This document shows, piece after piece, positions 53,155 to 62,161 of a stretch of 64,000 nt of DNA (position 1 is its first letter; each line of letters begins with the position of its first letter). The stretch is from Anatilimnocola floriformis (GTDB lineage Bacteria; Planctomycetota; Planctomycetia; Pirellulales; Pirellulaceae): assembly GCF_024256385.1 (NCBI RefSeq), contig NZ_JAMLFW010000001.1, positions 4,774,001 to 4,838,000 of the forward strand, read 5' to 3'. The notes below the pieces were generated by a model. The model made no database searches and had not been told where the DNA came from. It saw nothing but the letters and a program-made list of their open reading frames with translations. The position numbers and the translations under genes were made by a program.

Positions 53155-54612
53155 TTAAATGCCGCTGCCATCGACAAAGCCGCCCATCTCGCGGCTGGCG
53201 TAGTCGTGGTAGTAACCCACTTCGACGTTTTCCAGCACACCGAGGGCGTCGTCGGTCAGCACCGCACAAGACGAATAAAGCGTGAGCAAGTAAGAAGCAA
53301 CGCCGAGGCTGTCGACGCCCATCAAGCGAGCGGACAAGCTCGGGCTCACTTCGCCGGGAATGCCGGCCTGGTGCAGACCGACAACACCCTGATCGGCTTC
53401 GCCGACGCGCATCAGCAGAATATCGGTCGTCCCGAGCCATTGATTCGATTTGTACCGGCTCTTCACTTCGAGCTTGTCGCACGGCACGATTGGCAAACCG
53501 CGCCACATGATGACCGACGTGCCGAAGAGATTCATCGTGACCGGCGGCACACCGCGCCAGGTGCATTCGCGCTCGAAGGCCGCGATCGCCTTGGGATGAG
53601 CGAGGAAATACGCCGGCTTCTTCCAAACCAGGGCCAGCAGTTCATCGAGATCATCGGGCGTCGGCGAACCATAGCGCGTGCTGATCCGCATCGAAGGATC
53701 GGCCGAGTGGAGCAACCCGAACTTCGTGTTGTTGATGAGATCCCATTCCTGGCGTTCTTTGATTCCTTCGATCGTCAGCCGCATTTGTTCTTCGAGCTGA
53801 TCGTAGGGACCGTTGTAAAGATCGCTGACGCGGGTGTGTACGCGAACGATGGTTTGAATCGCCGAGAGGTTGTACTCGCGCGGATTGGCCGAGTAATCGA
53901 CGAAAGTCTCGGGAATCTCGACATTTTCAGCAAAGCCCGAAACCAAGTCGATGTCGCGCTCGCCGTAGCGATTGACCATCGAAGCCCGCTCGAGGTGATC
54001 GGCCACGGCCTTGTGAAAGCCATCGCGCGAACTGCCGACGTCGTTCAGAATCGATTCAAGATCTTTGCGCGACAGCGTGAGGAGCACGCAGGGCGTGGTC
54101 GTTTGCACGGTCACATCCGACGGCTTGTCGGAAACCAGGTCTCCTTCGCCGAAGAATTCGCCTTCGGTAAGCAACGCAATCCGCAGGTCGCTGCCGTGCG
54201 CACCTTTGCTCAGCACTTCGACCTGGCCTTGCGCGATGATAAAGAACTTACTGAGTTCTTCTCCTTCGACACTCAGCTTATTACCAAGCGATACCTCTTC
54301 AGTCTTCATCCTCGCGACCATGGCCGCAAGGATCGGTTCCGGCACGCGAAAGAACAGGGGCACACTGCGCAATGCTTCAGGATGGAGCGTGGCCACGCCC
54401 CCCGACAGATCGACTTCGATCCGTTCGGCCCGGCTCAGTTCGCGCTTGGTGCGGTTGACGCGATACGTGCCACCCTCGACGTGGACCCACGGCAGCAGGT
54501 TAAGCAACCACCGCGGCGTGATCGACATCATTTTGGGTGATGTCTTGGTGGTGTTGGCCAGATTCCTGGCGACCGCGGTGGTCACGCTCCGCTGCAAGAG
54601 ACCGTCAGACAT
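53155..54612 (-). CDS. Family 2B encapsulin shell protein with cyclic-nucleotide-binding-like domain (upstream copy)
   Basis: A 485-residue paralogue of the downstream shell with the same domain order: arm, cNMP-like domain ('VPLFFRVPEPILAAMVARMKTEEVSLGNKLSVEGEE', 'GEFFGEGDLVSDKPSDV'), and the HK97-like core. The two are nearly identical in the core ('RLTIEGIKERQEWDLINN', 'GRERECTWRGVPP'-like stretches), but differ in the cNMP-like domain and have unrelated C-terminal tails, here 'SREMGGFVDGSGI'. Either mixed shells or distinct populations are possible. The ATG at 54610-54612 follows AGGA; a longer frame begins 57 bp upstream but lacks family similarity. Confidence 0.92.
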   Translation of the reverse strand: MSDGLLQRSVTTAVARNLANTTKTSPKMMSITPRWLLNLLPWVHVEGGTYRVNRTKRELSRAERIEVDLSGGVATLHPEALRSVPLFFRVPEPILAAMVARMKTEEVSLGNKLSVEGEELSKFFIIAQGQVEVLSKGAHGSDLRIALLTEGEFFGEGDLVSDKPSDVTVQTTTPCVLLTLSRKDLESILNDVGSSRDGFHKAVADHLERASMVNRYGERDIDLVSGFAENVEIPETFVDYSANPREYNLSAIQTIVRVHTRVSDLYNGPYDQLEEQMRLTIEGIKERQEWDLINNTKFGLLHSADPSMRISTRYGSPTPDDLDELLALVWKKPAYFLAHPKAIAAFERECTWRGVPPVTMNLFGTSVIMWRGLPIVPCDKLEVKSRYKSNQWLGTTDILLMRVGEADQGVVGLHQAGIPGEVSPSLSARLMGVDSLGVASYLLTLYSSCAVLTDDALGVLENVEVGYYHDYASREMGGFVDGSGI

Positions 54613-54902
54613 GATTCCATTCCTGCTTGGTAAACGACGGAAATCGTTCGGCTGTGCGCTGTGGGGCATGCCCGGAATGAAGATTCCGCAAGGCAGTTCC
54701 GCAACACACAGGGAACGCCTCCGGTTTGTCCGGTTGGCACAATAGAGAGTCGATTGCGGTTAAAATCGACCCGCAAACCCGACCCAGTTTAGCCGTTTTC
54801 ACACATTGGAAAAGTAGGCGGGATCGACGCGCGACAGATTCTTAGCAAACGGCACAATTGTCATGTCGGGATGTTCCGATATGATTGGGTAAGAGATCGA
54901 CC
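54613..54902. promoter_or_regulatory. Divergent promoter region of encapsulin and ArsR/rhodanese operons
   Basis: The 290-bp gap holds starts for both the leftward encapsulin operon and the rightward ArsR-rhodanese operon. No clear sigma factor box was recognised. An imperfect palindrome at 54862-54883 is the only evident regulatory site. Confidence 0.5.
54862..54883. promoter_or_regulatory. Candidate ArsR-family operator (imperfect palindrome)
   Basis: A 22-bp element with half-sites CATGTCGGGA and TTCCGATATG; 16 of the 22 positions match its reverse complement. It ends 19 bp before the ArsR ATG, where autoregulators of this family usually bind, and could also affect the divergent encapsulin promoter. 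Inference from symmetry and position only. Confidence 0.5.
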
Positions 54903-55220
54903 ATGGCTGCCGCGTTGAAACAACAAAAGCTCACCCCCCTTACCGCGCTGGAACAAGCGGCAGAGTGCCTGCGTGTGCTGGCCCATGCTCATCGGCTGCG
55001 GATGATTCAAATGCTGCTCCGCGGCCGATACTCTGTCGGCGAATTGGCCGACGCTTGCGAAATACCCAGCCACATGGCCTCGGAACATTTGCGATTGCTG
55101 CAGCGATGTGGTTTTCTCTCGGCGACCAAGGAAGGCCGCAGCGTTTTTTACCAGGTTACGGAAACGCATCTCGCGCAGATCATGCATTGCGTCGAGTCGC
55201 GCTTCGATAATGCGTCTTAA
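54903..55220 (+). CDS. ArsR-family transcriptional regulator
   Basis: A 105-residue winged-helix protein. 'AECLRVLAHAHRLRMIQMLLRGRYSVGELADACEIPSHMASEHLRLLQRCGFLSATKEGRSVFYQV' is the ArsR fold with recognition helix around 'SHMASEHLRLL'. Four cysteines (22, 52, 69, 96) could sense metals, persulfide or redox state, but none matches a well-known site clearly. ATG at 54903, with a TTG at 54885 as alternative. The rhodanese gene starts 9 bp after its stop, so it probably controls that operon. Confidence 0.88.
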   Translation: MAAALKQQKLTPLTALEQAAECLRVLAHAHRLRMIQMLLRGRYSVGELADACEIPSHMASEHLRLLQRCGFLSATKEGRSVFYQVTETHLAQIMHCVESRFDNAS

Positions 55221-55229
55221 AAGGAGTCT

Positions 55230-55778
55230 GTGATGTCGACGATTACCGCCAATGAACTGCTCGCCAAACATCGCGCTGGCGAAAAGATCGAGCTCATCGA
55301 TGTGCGCATGCCGACAGAATTTCGCGAGACGCATGTGACGTTTGCCCGCAATGTGCCGCTCGACAGCCTCGATCCACGGGCGCTGCAACATACCGAAGGG
55401 CCGCTGTACGTCGTTTGCCAGGGTGGCACACGCAGCAAAATGGCTTGCGATAAGTTGCGGTCGGCTGGCTTCACCAACATCGTCGATGTGCTCGGCGGCA
55501 CGAAGGCCTGCGTTGCCGCAGGATTGCCGGTGGTGAAGGGCAAGAAAGCGATCTCGCTAGAACGGCAAGTTCGCATTGCCGCGGGATCGCTGGTGCTGAC
55601 CGGCGTGATTTTGTCGCTCACGGTGCATCCGTGGCTGATCGGTATCTCGGCCTTCGTCGGCGCTGGTCTCGTTTTCGCCGGCATTACCGATACCTGCGGC
55701 ATGGGAATGATGCTCTCCAAAATGCCTTGGAACCGCGTTGCCGACGATTCAGCTTCGTGCGCGGTCAAGCCGTCCTAA
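55230..55778 (+). CDS. Rhodanese-DUF2892 membrane sulfurtransferase (YgaP-like)
   Basis: A 182-residue protein. Residues ~1-100 are a rhodanese domain: 'IELIDVRMPTEFRETHV' and the active-site loop 'VVCQGGTRSKM' with C62 as persulfide carrier. Residues ~105-160 form two membrane helices of the DUF2892 type, ending 'DTCGMGMMLSKMPWNR'. YgaP-type proteins transfer sulfur or detoxify sulfide/cyanide at the membrane. Its location 9 bp after ArsR and opposite the desulfurase-encapsulin operon suggests joint sulfur handling, by inference. AGGAG precedes the ATG. Confidence 0.92.
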   Translation: MMSTITANELLAKHRAGEKIELIDVRMPTEFRETHVTFARNVPLDSLDPRALQHTEGPLYVVCQGGTRSKMACDKLRSAGFTNIVDVLGGTKACVAAGLPVVKGKKAISLERQVRIAAGSLVLTGVILSLTVHPWLIGISAFVGAGLVFAGITDTCGMGMMLSKMPWNRVADDSASCAVKPS

Positions 55779-55965
55779 TTTGCCGGCTGGTAGTTTGCTG
55801 CAGCGCAGAAACAATCTCTTTCCTTCTGCGCTCAGCCTCTTCTCCACATCCGCATTGCCCCCCTGGCGCGTTCCCTACACAATAGGGCCAGGGAATCGGT
55901 GCAGGCCCGTTTTGGCGCCTGAATCTGCGGAAAAATCTCCCACGCTGCAGGGATGACGAGCGACG

Positions 55966-58900
55966 ATGAGCACACGCGACGACGGCAAGAAAAAAGGACC
56001 CGCCTGGCTCGGCAAACGCCAAGTCGCGGGCAAAGCCAAGACCGCTCGCGACTGGACCAAATCCCAGTCGCGCGACTCATCGGCCGCCTATCAATACAAG
56101 GTCAAACGAACGCTCCTGTGGATCGGCTGCCTGGTCCTGTTTGCGGCGTTCATTTTCTATCTCATCCCGCCGAAGAACACGCCGCTGGTCATCCTGCGGG
56201 CTTCGCGTTATCCGCTGCAAATGCCGCCGCTGGCTCTCGCTGCCGAAGATGAATACTTCTTGCAGCATGTGAGCCCGTCGAACTTGCCGCTGCGACAGAG
56301 CGCACTCTTCCGCTATCTCGGTTCGAGCGACAATCAAACCGACGAGGAAGGGACGCCGCAGCGCTTCCTCGCTCAACTAAAAACCGTCAAGCCGAGCGGC
56401 CCTGGTTGGTTCTCGCGCAACGATGCCGTCGTCATCTATATCAGTGCCCACGGTCTGGTGAACGAAGATGGCCAGGCCTGCCTCGTGCCGCCGAACGCCG
56501 ATGCCTTCAATACCAGTCGTTGGTTGCCGCTGGTGAAGTTCCTCAAGGATGTGTGCGCACTGCCAAATCTAAAGCGGGCCCGCAAGCTCGTCATTCTTGA
56601 TTGCAATCGCATTTCGATGAAATGGCGGAGCGGCGTGCTCGACAACCGCTTTGCCGATCAGCTGCCGTCGGTTGTCGATCAGGTCGATGATCCGAATTTG
56701 TATGTGCTCAACTCAACGAGTCCCGGTCAGACTGCCTGGGCTGCGCCGGAGATGCGCGGCTCCGTGTTCGGACACTTTGTGGGCCTCGGCCTGCGCGGCG
56801 ATGCGAGTCGCGAATATCCGAAGGACTTGAGTCGCGGCACCGTTTCGCTGCTCGAGCTCCATGCCTATCTCACCGCCCGCGTCGACGACTACGTGCAACA
56901 GCGCCGCGGTGTGCGCCAAACACCGCTGCTCATCGGCGGCGCCGATGGCCAACCGGTGACGCGCGACGTGCCGATTGTTTCCGCCGATCTCTGGCGGTCG
57001 TGGCGCGGTCATGAACTGAAAAAATCGAGTTACGATGTTCTCGCTAAGGCCAAGGAGCTCATCGAACCCGCCAGCGACAAATCCTCGCCGTTGCAGCTCG
57101 CCTGGCGAGCCTATCAGCAACGAGCGACCGGCGAAGGTCTGTCGGAAAGCTTGCCGCTGCCGTGGCGGCGCGGCTTTGTGCAAGATCCAGTTCGCTGGTC
57201 GTCGCTTGAGCAGCGACTCCTCGCGCTCGAAGATCGCCTCTTCGCCGGCGAGGAATATCAGGAAGGCCTTGGCAATCAGTTCGCCGCGCTCAACGAAGAA
57301 CTCGCGGCTGGCAACTGGCAGGAGTTTCCCGAAACGCAAAGCGCGACCAATCTCCGACTGAAAACGTGGCAGCAACTCGCGGTTGCTGCTCGCAACGCGC
57401 AAGCCGCCGAATCGCCAACACACTATGACGAACTCTACAACCGTTGGCTCAAAGCCATGCCGGAAGAGCAGGCCAAAATCATCGTTCCCGCCGCCGAGCG
57501 CCCGCGCGCCATCGGCGAGTTGCTCGCGCAGTTCGGCTTGAACGGTGAGCGCGGCGAAGTCGGTGAAAAGTTCGACCGCGATCGTTTGAGTTCCGTCCTC
57601 CACTTTCTCCGCCTGGCCGGCAACGCTCCCGCCGCTCCTTCTGCCGACTTGCTGCCGATCGAAGGACAATTCCTCAAGCTGCTGAACGGCAACACGAGCG
57701 CTGCTGCCGAACGCATGTTGCCCGAGATGATCCGCTCGCGCTCGCTCGCCGAGCAAGCCGCTACGCCCCTCGATGTCCGCATTCACTACGCGCTCGAAAA
57801 ACTCGTCAACGTCGCCGACGCCGAACGTCGCGCCGCCGAAGACGCTTATTTCCTCGGCGATCAACTTTCGCTCGATGGCACCGGCCAGGCCGAGACCAAC
57901 GAATCAGCCGTGCAAAAAAGTGCTGAGCAACGTTTGATTCGCGCCAACGGCGGCGCTGCCTCCGGCTACCTTGCCGCCCGCAAATGGGGCGAGCAACTCG
58001 AACACATGCATCTGCTCCGCGACGAAATCTGGTCGACGCTGCCGCATTTCGCCGAATGGTATTTCCGCCGCTGGCGTTTGGAACTCAATAACAGCGCCTC
58101 GCCGGCCACGACTGAATACGAAGCCAACATCACCGCGCTCAATGAGGTTCTCGACGACAACATCCGCTTCGCCGAACAGATCGATCGCGTGGTCAACCTC
58201 CGCGACAACAACACCGAGCTGCGTGAATCGCTGAAAGTTGCCAACGACACTTTCCTAGCGCTGCAGCAAAAATGGCAAGGGCTGCGGCGCCTGATCGCCA
58301 CCGATGCCGAAGCTCTCGGCAATGCCGAAATCCGTTTTCAAACGGCGGACACGGTGCGCCACATCGAACAGATCATGCAATCGCCCCTCGTGAGCGAATC
58401 GCGCGTGAAGGGAATGCTCTCGAAGTATCACAACACCCTTGCCGAATGGGCCAAGCAAGAACTGCCGAAGCCAAAAACGGCAGCGACCGCGCCATCGTCG
58501 CCCAAAGCAGAAACGCCGTTCCTCACCGGCTATCGCGAGTTCCTCGTTCGCTACCACAAGGTCCTCACCCACGAATTTCGTTTGCCCTACGAACAGCACC
58601 GCGAGACGCTGAAGCTCGAACAGGAAGACGCCCTCGTCATCGATCAGCGAGTTCGCCAGGAAAAGGGAGCGAAGGATCGCACGCTGTGGCAGACACTGCA
58701 AAATGTCCTCGCCGATTACGACGTTGCCGTGCAAGGCAAGCCGATCAGCGTCGGCCCGACCACGCCGGCTGTGCGAGCTCGGCAGGAACTGGTGATTTGG
58801 GATCAGCGTGTCCGCGCGAGTGCCTTTTGGCTCGGCGGTTTTAATCAGAATCTCGTTCCCGATCCGATCGGCATTCCCACACCAACGGCTTGGCTGCGCG

Positions 58901-61371
58901 AAGTCGATCATTGGCATCTCTCCTGCTGGCACGGCTATCGCGCGCTGCAGGATTTTTGGGGAAACGGTTTGCCCTACGATCGCAGCGAGCAGTTTTTCGA
59001 CCTCGCCACTCAGCAATGTGCGAAGGCCGCAACGGCCAAGCAGTTGCCGTGGCAGTACGACTTGCCCGGCGGTGATGTGGAGAACTTGAGCGCGCTCCGC
59101 ACTGCGCGAGTTACGGCGCATCAATCGGGCCTCGATCTGGAAGTGCCGAACGTGCAACTGCCAGATTCTGCCGAAACGCTGCCGTTCACGGTGAAGACGC
59201 GGCAGCGGATCGAATCGGTCGATCATCAGCCGGCAAATTTTCCCGCGGGCGACGCGGGCTTCTTCATCAGTCGCGCCGGTGCGCTCGAACCGCTCGATGA
59301 AACGCTCATCACCTACGGCGATAGCAAATCACTGTCGCGCTTTCCCATCCAATTCGCCGAGCGCTTGCGGCAGCAGCCTGATTCTCGTTCGATCACTGCC
59401 ACGATTGTGGCGGGCAAGCTCGGCAAACCGCCGGTCTCGCTCGAAGGGCGAGTCTGGTATCGCGGCCATCTCTGGTCGCAACCGTTCGAGCTCTATCACA
59501 GCGCGCCGGCGCAGGGCATTCGTTTTGTCCACCGCCGCGAACCTTACTCGGCGCCGACGGTGCAAGTCGGCGGCGACGATGCTCCCAGCGGCGCGGTGAT
59601 GTTCGTCTTCGATTGCTCGTCGAGCATGACCAGTGGCGACGGCCGATTCGCCGCGGCGAAGCAAGCGTTGCAGGATATTCTCAAAGATCTCAAGACTGCG
59701 CCGGCCGGCGGTTTGCAGATCGGCCTCATCGCCTATGGCCATCGCACGGCACATCGCGCGGGTTACTTTCCGGCGCCGAACAACCTGATGTACTACAAAG
59801 CCGACAAGCTGTGGGACGACGGCGACAATCTCACCGCAGACGGAATCGCGGCCGCGAAGAAGGATCCCAAGTTCGCCGACAAGTTTCCGCATCCCGATCG
59901 CGATATTCAGGTCCTCCTCAAGCCAGGCCTCGGCTGGGCGGGCACGATCGATCCGCAGCTCGACTCGCTCGACGTCAACCGCTGCTTCGGCGTGACTCCG
60001 CTGTATGCGTCGATCACGCAAGCCATTCAGGAAGTGAACGCGGTCCGCGGCGTCGAGTCGCGGCAGGTCATCGTTCTTTCCGACGGTGTGAATATTCCCA
60101 ACAACGTCGACCTCAGCCTCGACAAGATCTTGGTGAAAGGGCTGTCGCAGAACAACGAAGACCTCGACGAGCTGACGAAGCTCGTAAAAAACTCGCCGAA
60201 GGTGAACGTGCGCGTCGTGCTCTTCGGCGGCGTGAAGCCGGGGCTCGAGAAAGCACAGCTCGATGCGCTGGTGAATGTCGGCGCTAAGCCGCAGTTCTTT
60301 GTCGATGCGGTGCCCAGTCCCAAGGCCATCAAGAAGGCGATCGCTGCGGCGTTTGCGAAGCCCGATTTCGAAGTGGTCTCAGCCGATGCCGATGCGAAGC
60401 GCGTGGGCCGCCTGGCGTTCAATGAAACTTGGACGTATCCCGAATGGCCGATGGCTGGCGACCTAATCTCGCCAAGGCAGCACGCGGTGCTGGTACGCGG
60501 TCCGCGCTTGAGCGATCCCCTGTCACAAATCATTCGTCTCTCGGGCGGCGAAGCGCTGCGGCTCGAGTACGAAGCCTCGACGGCTTCGCTGCTGTTCGTT
60601 CCCGATCTGCTCGACTCATTCGATCAAGATGAATTAGCTGCGGTCGGCAATATCACGCCGCCGTCGCGCCCCATCGTCGCCGAAGCGGTGAAGCCGCTCG
60701 TCGGTTCGCAAGCCGGCGAAACACGGCCAACAACATTCCGCGTGCGGATGCGCAGCAAAGCCAACAGCGAGTTCGTCGCCTGGCCGCGGTATGTGTGGGC
60801 CGAAATTCGGCCGCGCAATCCGGATACCAAGTTCAAGGATACCGTTTTTCAAATCGCCGACGTGAAGTTCGACGACAAGACGCGCACGCCGATTCTGCAG
60901 TTCCCCGTCCCCGGTTGGCCGATTGCTGTCGAAGGAGCCACGATCGATTTGTGGGTTCGCTATGGCGCTCCGCCGCCCCTCTTTCCCACCGTGCGAATCG
61001 GCCCCGCCGATACCCAACTGCCGACCATCACCGGCAGCAAGTTCGGCTTGAATGGCGTTGAGTTCACCATCCGCCAGCAAATCGTAGAAGGAACGCTGCG
61101 CAAAGTCACGATCACCGAGAAACACCCGAACGACACGCCGCTCACGAAGCTCTATCGGACCCGCGTCCAGCTATCGCCGCCGGCAGACATGATCGAGCGG
61201 ATGTACGTGCCGGCCAGCAGCACCTCGCCGAAGAGCGAAGTAACTCACACGTTTCACTACTCGTCGCCCGCTCAACTCGGCGCCGATTTGACGCTCGAGG
61301 TGAACTCAGCCGAGCAGATCAAAGACGGCTCGCTAAAAGCATCGCTCGATATTTCGAACTGGAACCGGTAA
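55966..61371 (+). CDS. Giant membrane protein with caspase-like and VWA domains
   Basis: An 1801-residue protein. A basic cytoplasmic tail of ~45 residues precedes one membrane helix (~48-67). Residues ~75-330 resemble a caspase/metacaspase (C14) fold: His162 in 'VIYISAHGL' and Cys213 in 'LVILDCNR' are in catalytic positions. A long helical region follows (~345-1050). A von Willebrand factor A domain starts near 1205 ('GAVMFVFDCSSSM', MIDAS DxSxS; 'GVTPLYASITQAI'; 'QVIVLSDGVN'), then strand-rich tail domains to the end. The outer part probably faces the periplasm. Protease activity is plausible but unproven; some planctomycete members of this fold are pseudo-enzymes. Confidence 0.75.
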   Translation: MSTRDDGKKKGPAWLGKRQVAGKAKTARDWTKSQSRDSSAAYQYKVKRTLLWIGCLVLFAAFIFYLIPPKNTPLVILRASRYPLQMPPLALAAEDEYFLQHVSPSNLPLRQSALFRYLGSSDNQTDEEGTPQRFLAQLKTVKPSGPGWFSRNDAVVIYISAHGLVNEDGQACLVPPNADAFNTSRWLPLVKFLKDVCALPNLKRARKLVILDCNRISMKWRSGVLDNRFADQLPSVVDQVDDPNLYVLNSTSPGQTAWAAPEMRGSVFGHFVGLGLRGDASREYPKDLSRGTVSLLELHAYLTARVDDYVQQRRGVRQTPLLIGGADGQPVTRDVPIVSADLWRSWRGHELKKSSYDVLAKAKELIEPASDKSSPLQLAWRAYQQRATGEGLSESLPLPWRRGFVQDPVRWSSLEQRLLALEDRLFAGEEYQEGLGNQFAALNEELAAGNWQEFPETQSATNLRLKTWQQLAVAARNAQAAESPTHYDELYNRWLKAMPEEQAKIIVPAAERPRAIGELLAQFGLNGERGEVGEKFDRDRLSSVLHFLRLAGNAPAAPSADLLPIEGQFLKLLNGNTSAAAERMLPEMIRSRSLAEQAATPLDVRIHYALEKLVNVADAERRAAEDAYFLGDQLSLDGTGQAETNESAVQKSAEQRLIRANGGAASGYLAARKWGEQLEHMHLLRDEIWSTLPHFAEWYFRRWRLELNNSASPATTEYEANITALNEVLDDNIRFAEQIDRVVNLRDNNTELRESLKVANDTFLALQQKWQGLRRLIATDAEALGNAEIRFQTADTVRHIEQIMQSPLVSESRVKGMLSKYHNTLAEWAKQELPKPKTAATAPSSPKAETPFLTGYREFLVRYHKVLTHEFRLPYEQHRETLKLEQEDALVIDQRVRQEKGAKDRTLWQTLQNVLADYDVAVQGKPISVGPTTPAVRARQELVIWDQRVRASAFWLGGFNQNLVPDPIGIPTPTAWLREVDHWHLSCWHGYRALQDFWGNGLPYDRSEQFFDLATQQCAKAATAKQLPWQYDLPGGDVENLSALRTARVTAHQSGLDLEVPNVQLPDSAETLPFTVKTRQRIESVDHQPANFPAGDAGFFISRAGALEPLDETLITYGDSKSLSRFPIQFAERLRQQPDSRSITATIVAGKLGKPPVSLEGRVWYRGHLWSQPFELYHSAPAQGIRFVHRREPYSAPTVQVGGDDAPSGAVMFVFDCSSSMTSGDGRFAAAKQALQDILKDLKTAPAGGLQIGLIAYGHRTAHRAGYFPAPNNLMYYKADKLWDDGDNLTADGIAAAKKDPKFADKFPHPDRDIQVLLKPGLGWAGTIDPQLDSLDVNRCFGVTPLYASITQAIQEVNAVRGVESRQVIVLSDGVNIPNNVDLSLDKILVKGLSQNNEDLDELTKLVKNSPKVNVRVVLFGGVKPGLEKAQLDALVNVGAKPQFFVDAVPSPKAIKKAIAAAFAKPDFEVVSADADAKRVGRLAFNETWTYPEWPMAGDLISPRQHAVLVRGPRLSDPLSQIIRLSGGEALRLEYEASTASLLFVPDLLDSFDQDELAAVGNITPPSRPIVAEAVKPLVGSQAGETRPTTFRVRMRSKANSEFVAWPRYVWAEIRPRNPDTKFKDTVFQIADVKFDDKTRTPILQFPVPGWPIAVEGATIDLWVRYGAPPPLFPTVRIGPADTQLPTITGSKFGLNGVEFTIRQQIVEGTLRKVTITEKHPNDTPLTKLYRTRVQLSPPADMIERMYVPASSTSPKSEVTHTFHYSSPAQLGADLTLEVNSAEQIKDGSLKASLDISNWNR

Positions 61372-61395
61372 GTCGCGGCGAGAACTTCGCGGCGG

Positions 61396-62118
61396 TCACT
61401 TCCCAATCTGAACGATCGGGGGCGTGATCTTTTCATCGGTCCGCGTCCACTGCGCGATGGGCCTGCCATCGCGCCGCCACCAGGAACCCGCTTTTTGTTG
61501 TGGGCTGCCGGCGGGCGAATCTTCCCAGGTCTCTTGCCTGCCGAACGGCGTGAAGTCGAGCAACTGCAGCGTCGGGAGCATGGCTTCGATGCCTCGCCAT
61601 TTCGTCTCGTAGGTTTGAAAGACATCGTTCCCCTCGCGCCGATAAACTCGCAGATCGCCGCCGTCGCGAGTTTTCATCACAGGTCCCGACTCGGCCGTCG
61701 AGTACCACGGATTGGTCCAACCCATGAAATCGCGATAGGCACTGATCTCACTGAACGGTCCACTGCAGAACACGGCATAGGTGACATCGCGAGCGGCAAG
61801 ATAGGCACAGACTTGCTCGTGCATCGCCACTTGGCTGTGCGTGCAACCCTCGCACTGCTTGTTGTGTGGCTGACCTGGGTTCCACATGAAGTGATACACG
61901 ATCAGCTGCCGCCGCCCGGCAAACACATCTTGCAATTGCACCGGCCCACTCGCGCCGACGATGGTGACCGGTTCCATTTGCGTCATCGGCAGCCGTCGCC
62001 GCGCCGCGGCCAGTTCGTCGCCGGCGTGCGTGTGAGCTTTCTCACGCAACAATAATTCTGCACGGGCTTGCTCCCATTCTTCGCGCGAAACGACATTGGG
62101 TTTGGGTGTTTCCGTCAT
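61396..62118 (-). CDS. DUF899 family thioredoxin-like protein
   Basis: A 240-residue cytosolic protein. 'VVSREEWEQARAELLLREKAHTHAGDELAAARRRLPM' and 'LIVYHFMWNPGQPHNKQCEGCTHSQVAM' are the DUF899 signature; the latter includes 'CEGC' (near residue 90), the only CxxC. The family has a thioredoxin-like fold and no proven function. It is 24 bp downstream of the caspase-like gene on the opposite strand. The family assignment is firm. Confidence 0.85.
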   Translation of the reverse strand: MTETPKPNVVSREEWEQARAELLLREKAHTHAGDELAAARRRLPMTQMEPVTIVGASGPVQLQDVFAGRRQLIVYHFMWNPGQPHNKQCEGCTHSQVAMHEQVCAYLAARDVTYAVFCSGPFSEISAYRDFMGWTNPWYSTAESGPVMKTRDGGDLRVYRREGNDVFQTYETKWRGIEAMLPTLQLLDFTPFGRQETWEDSPAGSPQQKAGSWWRRDGRPIAQWTRTDEKITPPIVQIGK

Positions 62119-62161
62119 GGCGGTGTGTTCCTGGTCTCGAGTTCAACTAACAATTGCGAGT

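Noticed and set aside
55966-61371. Toxin or defence system based on the caspase-like domain
   Set aside because: No defence partner gene (such as a cyclase, gasdermin or TIR protein) is adjacent; domain presence alone is not enough.
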